64,000 bases of DNA from Bradyrhizobium jicamae (GTDB lineage: Bacteria; Pseudomonadota; Alphaproteobacteria; Rhizobiales; Xanthobacteraceae). This document shows, one piece after another, positions 58,525-64,000 of this stretch (its first letter is position 1; every line of letters begins with the position of its first letter). The stretch is taken from NCBI RefSeq assembly GCF_018130695.1, contig NZ_JAFCJX010000031.1:38725-102724 (forward strand), read 5' to 3'. The notes below the pieces were generated by a model that made no database searches, was not told where the DNA came from, and saw nothing but the letters and a program-made list of their open reading frames with translations. The position numbers were made by a program, and so were the translations under genes.

Positions 58525-59952
58525 TCAGTTGCCGCCCGCGAGCTTGGCCTTGCCTGACGTCGCTGCGACGACGTCGTGCACGAGATCAAACACACCATCA
58601 GCTTCCGCCGGCCAGTTCGGCGAGCGGCCAAGCCGCACGATGACGAGGCGCTCCGACGGAACGATCACCACGTACTGCCCGATCGTGCCCTTGGCAAAGA
58701 AGGCGTCGCGCGGCATGCCGTGGTCGACGCGGTAGTTCGCGCCAAAGCTGTCGCCACGGTTGGTCCAGAAGCCGGCACCGATGCCGACCCAGCCGCTCGG
58801 CGTCGGTGATGCCGAATAGGTCACCCACCCCTCGGGCAAGATCCGCCTGCCGCCGACAACGCCGTCGTCGAGATAGAGCTGGCCGAAACGCGCCCAGTCG
58901 CGCGCGCTGGCGAGCATCTGGCTCGATCCCTCCGGCGTGCCGGCGGCGTCGAATTCGAGCGTGACGTTGCGCATGCCGAGCGGACTGAACAGCTCCTGCC
59001 GCGCAAAACGCATCACGCGGGCGGCGTGGCCGCCGGCGGCGTTGCGGATCAGGTGCGAGAGGATGACGAGATTGCCGTCCTGATAATTCCAGGCACGGCC
59101 GGGTATGCTCTCCAGTGGCATGCTTTCCGCATAAGCCGCCATATCAGCTTCCATGAACTTCATGCGATTGACCGGCTCGAACGCAGAACCGAGCGAGGCC
59201 TGCAGCGAGCTGCCGAGCGCAAGGCCTGAGGTGTGGCGCAGCAGGTGATCGACCGTGATCCCGTGCCTGGGATCATCGGGGTTTTGCCACGCGGCGATCG
59301 GCGCGGGCTGATCGAGCTTCAAGGCACCCTTGCGGACGAGGATGCCGATCAGCGCCGAGATCACCGACTTGGTCGCGGAGAAGCCGAGCAGAGGCGTGTC
59401 GATGCCGATGCCGTCGGCGTAGCGCTCGGCGATGACATGGCCGTCCTTCATCACGACGATCGCGCGGGTGTGGCGGAACGGCGGCTGCGCCGGCTCGGCG
59501 AAAGCGCGATCGAGCGCCGCTGCGAGTTGCGGGCTCTGCGGCGCAACGACGTTGGGTCCGGCGATCTCGGGCAGCAGCCCAGCCTGCGGGGTCATCGAAG
59601 ATAGCGCGCGATCGGCCGGCGCCACGCCGTGATCGAGATAGCAGCCGAGCCCTTCGCGATAGACGGCATGGCTACGGCCGAGCCCGAACAGCGTCACTGT
59701 GACGTCCTTCTTCGCGCGGTCGACCTGATAGTCCATCGCCCAGGTGATCAAGCTGGCGCCCGGCATCGCGTCCCTCGTCTCGGCAAAAGTCCGTTCCGGG
59801 GCGAGGCCGGACACGAAAGTCTCCGTGCACAGCAGATTGGCCATGAAGCCGGTCGCGACCTTGGGCACGTCGCGAGCGCGGGCGGCGGTGAGGGCAATCG
59901 CGCTGAGCGCTGACGTGGCGGCTAGAACGAGAATGAGCTTGCGACGGGTCAC
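58525..59952 (-). CDS. Exported serine hydrolase, beta-lactamase class C family
   Basis: A 475-residue protein with an N-terminal signal peptide (MTRRKLILVLAATSALSAIA) and an unusual 130-residue domain before the catalytic part. The SxxK tetrad is SATK at residues 192-195 (LGFSATKSVISALIG), then LLRHTSGLAL and NYQDGNLV at the Tyr motif. Homologues in rhizobia are annotated as 6-aminohexanoate-dimer-hydrolase-like or general esterases; the substrate is unknown. No KTG triad is evident. Confidence 0.85.
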   Translation of the reverse strand: MTRRKLILVLAATSALSAIALTAARARDVPKVATGFMANLLCTETFVSGLAPERTFAETRDAMPGASLITWAMDYQVDRAKKDVTVTLFGLGRSHAVYREGLGCYLDHGVAPADRALSSMTPQAGLLPEIAGPNVVAPQSPQLAAALDRAFAEPAQPPFRHTRAIVVMKDGHVIAERYADGIGIDTPLLGFSATKSVISALIGILVRKGALKLDQPAPIAAWQNPDDPRHGITVDHLLRHTSGLALGSSLQASLGSAFEPVNRMKFMEADMAAYAESMPLESIPGRAWNYQDGNLVILSHLIRNAAGGHAARVMRFARQELFSPLGMRNVTLEFDAAGTPEGSSQMLASARDWARFGQLYLDDGVVGGRRILPEGWVTYSASPTPSGWVGIGAGFWTNRGDSFGANYRVDHGMPRDAFFAKGTIGQYVVIVPSERLVIVRLGRSPNWPAEADGVFDLVHDVVAATSGKAKLAGGN

Positions 59953-60114
59953 GGGATCCTCCGGCTTGGGTATGTGGGCGGATCAAGCCGGAGGGGTGGC
60001 GGGAAGGCTCGCCGAGTTTGGAAATCGGGTGGTTGGAGACTGAAAGGGGCTGGCCGATTCTGGAATTATTCAGTGATTCCAAAGGTCTCGAAATGTGAGC
60101 ACAAGGCGAGAGAG

Positions 60115-61173
60115 TTAGACCGCGCTCGCCTTCGCCCTCCGGTACTCCGTCGGGGTCACACCTGTCGTCGCCTTGAACGCGCGATTGAACGGCCCCAGCG
60201 ACTGGAAGCCGGCGTCCATGGCGATGGTGATGACGGGGACCTCGGCCTGCGCGGGATCGGCCAACGCCGCCTTGGCTTCCTCGATGCGGTGGTTGTTGAG
60301 GAAGACGTTGAAGTTGCGATAGCCGAGCCGCTGGTTGATCAGGCGGCGGAGCCGGTATTCGGGAATCCTCAGCCGGGTCGCCAGCGTGCCGATGGTGATG
60401 TTGTCCTGGCGATAGATGCGCTCATCGGCCATCAGCCGCATCAGGGCGTCGATCAGCTTCTGGTCCGCCGTGTCGTCCGCCGCGGGCTGGATACTCATCG
60501 GCGCGTCGGCTTCCACCGGCGCCGGGAACAGTTCGGCACCCTCGACGCGCATCATCGCATAGGTGATCGCAGCAACGACGGCGGCGAGCACGGCCGCGTT
60601 GAGCGTGTTGGCGAGCTCCGATGTGCCGCTGCCGACGGCACTGATCTGCAGCAACGCATTCGCGCCGCCATAGAGTGCGGCGGCGGCGACAATGAAGACG
60701 CGAACGCGGCGGCGACGCTCGACCAGATCGGACGACCATGACGTGATGGTCTGCGCGACCGCGAGGATGATGAAGGCGAGCGCAAGCAAATTGATCGCGA
60801 CGATCGCGGCTCGCGCGTTGCCGGCGGGGGCGATCCACATGCAGCTGACAAAGCTGTAGCTGGCGACCGCGGCCCAGATCGCACCATGCCACCCGCGCAA
60901 TCGAAACGCCTCGTCGAACAGCGCACGGGTGAACAGCCAGAACACCACGACATTGCCGGTCGAGAATGCAATCAGCGGCGCATGCCACGCCGAGATCGGC
61001 CCTGTCGTGCCGATCGACGCGGTTACCGCATGCGCAGCCGAGCCGAGCGCAAAGGCGACCGCGAGCTTTCCCGCCAGAACCTTTCGAAAATCAGTGAACA
61101 GCGATGCCGCCAGCGCCAGCAGCAGCGCCACAGTCGCGGCGCGCAAGGCAAGTTCGGTGGCGGCAAGGGTCAT
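60115..61173 (-). CDS. Membrane-anchored AraC-family regulator
   Basis: A 352-residue protein. The first 220 residues have about seven hydrophobic segments (VAFALGSAAHAVTASIGTTG, TGNVVVFWLFTRALFDEAFR, INLLALAFIILAVAQTITSW). The C-terminal 100 residues form an AraC helix-turn-helix: IGTLATRLRIPEYRLRRLIN and VITIAMDAGFQSLGPFNRAF, ending GVTPTEYRRAK. Such fused proteins probably sense at the membrane and bind DNA directly. Targets are unknown; a divergent serine hydrolase gene would be one candidate but is separated by a gap on the same strand. Confidence 0.85.
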   Translation of the reverse strand: MTLAATELALRAATVALLLALAASLFTDFRKVLAGKLAVAFALGSAAHAVTASIGTTGPISAWHAPLIAFSTGNVVVFWLFTRALFDEAFRLRGWHGAIWAAVASYSFVSCMWIAPAGNARAAIVAINLLALAFIILAVAQTITSWSSDLVERRRRVRVFIVAAAALYGGANALLQISAVGSGTSELANTLNAAVLAAVVAAITYAMMRVEGAELFPAPVEADAPMSIQPAADDTADQKLIDALMRLMADERIYRQDNITIGTLATRLRIPEYRLRRLINQRLGYRNFNVFLNNHRIEEAKAALADPAQAEVPVITIAMDAGFQSLGPFNRAFKATTGVTPTEYRRAKASAV

Positions 61174-61233
61174 CGGGCGATGTCATCGGTCAAAGCTTCG
61201 GTTCGCCGAACATCGTTCGTCGAACGGCTTTTT

Positions 61234-61809
61234 TCAAGAACCATCGCGCGTCCAACGGTCGCGCGCGGTGACCCAGATATCGACGACGTGATCATTGAGC
61301 TGGCCCGGTCCTTCATTCACGGCGCCAAGCCGCCGCGCGACGCCTTGAGAAGGCGCGTTAGCGGCGTCGATGCAATGGACGATGCGGTCGACGGTGAAAT
61401 TAGCGAACACCCAGTCGATCGCGCCGCGCGCCGCCTCAACCGCATAGCCGCGTCCCCAGCGGTCCGGCGTAATGGCCCAGCCGACTTCGAAGCCCGGCCA
61501 GCCCGGCGGATACCACGGCCCGACGCGGCCGACGTAATCACCGCTCGCTTTCTCCTCGACGGCAAACATGCCGAAGCCGTGCAGCGCCCAGTGGCCGGAG
61601 ATGATCGCGGCATTGCGCCAGCCGTTCTGCTCTGATGTCACGGGCTTGCGATCCGGCGTGATGAAGCGCGCAACCTCGGGATCACCGAGCATCGCCGTGT
61701 TGCGCGCAATGTCGGACACGCGCCATGGCCGCAGGATCAGGCGCGGCGTTTCAATGGTCGGACCGTCGACCTGCAACAGCTTCGCGCCCGGCTTGATCGG
61801 AGAAACCAT
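61234..61809 (-). CDS. GNAT-family N-acetyltransferase
   Basis: About 191 residues from ATG at 61809, with the RimJ/RimL-like signature: TPRLILRPWRVSDIARNTAM, YVGRVGPWYPPGWPGFEVGW, and the CoA-binding segment WGRGYAVEAARGAIDWVFAN. It transfers an acetyl group to an unknown amine. A longer start at 61857 is possible. Confidence 0.87.
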   Translation of the reverse strand: MVSPIKPGAKLLQVDGPTIETPRLILRPWRVSDIARNTAMLGDPEVARFITPDRKPVTSEQNGWRNAAIISGHWALHGFGMFAVEEKASGDYVGRVGPWYPPGWPGFEVGWAITPDRWGRGYAVEAARGAIDWVFANFTVDRIVHCIDAANAPSQGVARRLGAVNEGPGQLNDHVVDIWVTARDRWTRDGS

Positions 61810-61926
61810 GGCCTGCCCCTGTTTCCAAATTTGCGCTGCAACGGCGTTGCGCCGCATCCCGCGATGCCGGCGACGAGGCTATCAAATCCTGCTACCATCG
61901 CGGCAAGAAAGAAGAAGGAGTTTTCC

Positions 61927-62844
61927 ATGAGCTGGATGCCCGACCTCGATCCCGAACTCGGCGATCCCAAATCCTGCGATGCACTCGATCTCGTCATCGT
62001 GCCGCGCACCCGCGATCTCGGCGACGGCTTTGCCGTGCGCCGCGCGCTGCCGCATGGCAAGCGGCAGATGGTCGGGCCCTTCATCTTCTTCGATCATTTC
62101 GGCCCGGTGCAATATCTCGCCGGCAAGGGCATGGACGTGCGGCCGCATCCGCATATCGGGCTGGCCACTGTCACCTATCTATTCGACGGCAGCATCATGC
62201 ATCGCGACAGCGAGGGCAACATCCAGGAGATCCAGCCTGGCGCGATGAACCTGATGACCGCTGGCCGCGGCATCGCCCATTCCGAGCGGACGCCCGACGT
62301 GCAGCGGCGCGACGGCCAGAAGATGCTGGGCCTGCAGAGCTGGATCGCGCTGCCCGCGGGCAAGGAAGAGATCGCGCCGTCATTCCAGCATTATGCCGCG
62401 GGCGATCTGCCGATGATCTCGGAGCGCGATTTCACCGCGCGGATCATCGCCGGCTCGTCGTTCGGCATCACCTCGCCGGTCGAGATGGTCTCGCCCTGGT
62501 TCTATGCCGAGGTGACTGCGAACGCCGGCACCTCGGTGCCGCTCGACCCCGACCATGAGGAGCGCGCGATCTATCTGGTCGAGGGCGAGGTCGAGATCGC
62601 AAACGAGCGCTACGAGGCTCCGCGGCTCCTGATCTTCCGGCCGGGCGATCGCATCACCGTGAGGACGACCAAGCCGACGCGAATGATGTTTCTGGGCGGA
62701 GACGCGCTGGAAGGGCCGCGGCATATCTGGTGGAATTTCGTGTCGTCCTCCAAGGAGCGGATCGAACAGGCCAAACAGGATTGGAAAACCGGGCGTTTTG
62801 CTGCAGTTCCCCAAGAACATGAGTTCATTCCGCTGCCGGAGTAA
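61927..62844 (+). CDS. Pirin family protein
   Basis: A 305-residue bicupin of the pirin family. The N-terminal cupin contains VGPFIFFDHFGPVQY, DVRPHPHIGLATVTYLFDGS and the metal ligands of the HPH and MTAGRGIAHSE motifs. The C-terminal half has AIYLVEGEVEIANERYEAPR. Bacterial pirins include quercetin 2,3-dioxygenases. AAGAAGGAG precedes the ATG at 61927. An upstream extension exists but lacks a credible start. Confidence 0.93.
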   Translation: MSWMPDLDPELGDPKSCDALDLVIVPRTRDLGDGFAVRRALPHGKRQMVGPFIFFDHFGPVQYLAGKGMDVRPHPHIGLATVTYLFDGSIMHRDSEGNIQEIQPGAMNLMTAGRGIAHSERTPDVQRRDGQKMLGLQSWIALPAGKEEIAPSFQHYAAGDLPMISERDFTARIIAGSSFGITSPVEMVSPWFYAEVTANAGTSVPLDPDHEERAIYLVEGEVEIANERYEAPRLLIFRPGDRITVRTTKPTRMMFLGGDALEGPRHIWWNFVSSSKERIEQAKQDWKTGRFAAVPQEHEFIPLPE

Positions 62845-62921
62845 GCTATCTCCGAAAGCTCATCCCTCCAGCGGTCCGCCTGCCCGGCACGCGGGCCGCG
62901 CCGCCTCGAAAGACCACGCCC

Positions 62922-63836
<915 letters not shown>

Positions 63837-63853
63837 CCGCACATCGCGATGCC

Positions 63854-63937
63854 GTAGGGTGGGCAAAGCGTAGCGTGCCCACCATCACGCGCACGCCGTG
63901 GATGGTGGGCACGTCGCTACGCTCCTTTGCCCACCCT
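63854..63937. repeat. Intergenic palindrome, GTGGGCAAAG family
   Basis: Begins GTAGGGTGGGCAAAGCGTAG and ends CGCTCCTTTGCCCACCCT, with TGCCCACCAT pairing with ATGGTGGGCA. It is related to 29364-29450. After it the window holds about 60 bases without recognisable features. Confidence 0.85.
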
Positions 63938-64000
63938 CATATGGGGATTTGTGAGTCAAGGCCCTTCGATTGGCTTGAGTGAGGTTGGTACGGTGCGAGG

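Overview
This window looks like a piece of a Bradyrhizobium chromosome, or of a very close relative in the Nitrobacteraceae. It is GC-rich, and its replication genes read like those of Bradyrhizobium (DnaA opening MTNTEQDRWSRVKSRL). It carries DUF3551 genes, a rhizobial-type mct monocarboxylate-uptake locus, and the palindromic intergenic repeats typical of the group. All family assignments were made by reading the sequence; no search was run.

Region by region. 1-6.6 kb: a truncated membrane sensor, a family 2 glycosyltransferase, a UbiA-type prenyltransferase with a methyltransferase, a pseudogene tail, a GrlR-like protein and two tandem LuxR-type regulators. 6.7-12.8 kb: the mct locus, comprising response regulator, transporter-fused hybrid kinase, sodium:solute symporter and a 58-residue DUF3311 partner that starts with TTG. 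13-20.6 kb: hydrolases, a glutathione S-transferase, DUF1697, threonine dehydratase, several tiny genes and a B12-binding radical SAM enzyme. 20.7-26 kb: an isoprenyl transferase in line with a small winged-helix regulator and a membrane protein, two copies of a shared inverted repeat, an ArsR/SRPBCC/DUF899 operon, and three DUF3551 genes. 26-40 kb: mixed metabolism (Bug-type solute receptor, VOC protein, amidohydrolase, P450, HD-GYP protein, molybdenum oxidoreductase pair, dienelactone hydrolase, polysaccharide-export lipoprotein, MsrA).

40-52.7 kb is the replication core: rpsT, a 1.3 kb regulatory stretch, dnaA, dnaN, recF, gyrB and a MurA-family gene. Three insertions stand out there. A DUF559 nuclease-like gene is boxed by inverted palindromes between dnaN and recF. 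A 719-residue secreted repeat protein lies between recF and gyrB. A 15-bp tandem array has grown out of the gyrB stop region. The MurA has Asp in place of the usual catalytic Cys. 52.8-64 kb: MATE transporter, SUKH-domain protein, FUSC protein, MmgE/PrpD protein, serine hydrolase, membrane-anchored AraC regulator, GNAT acetyltransferase, pirin and purC.

I found no tRNA, rRNA, CRISPR array, insertion-sequence transposase or prophage. The most noteworthy material is fine-scale: the boxed DUF559 cassette, a small reading frame with a very strong ribosome-binding site ahead of dnaA, paired operators around the uppS-like gene, and regulator operators that overlap start codons.
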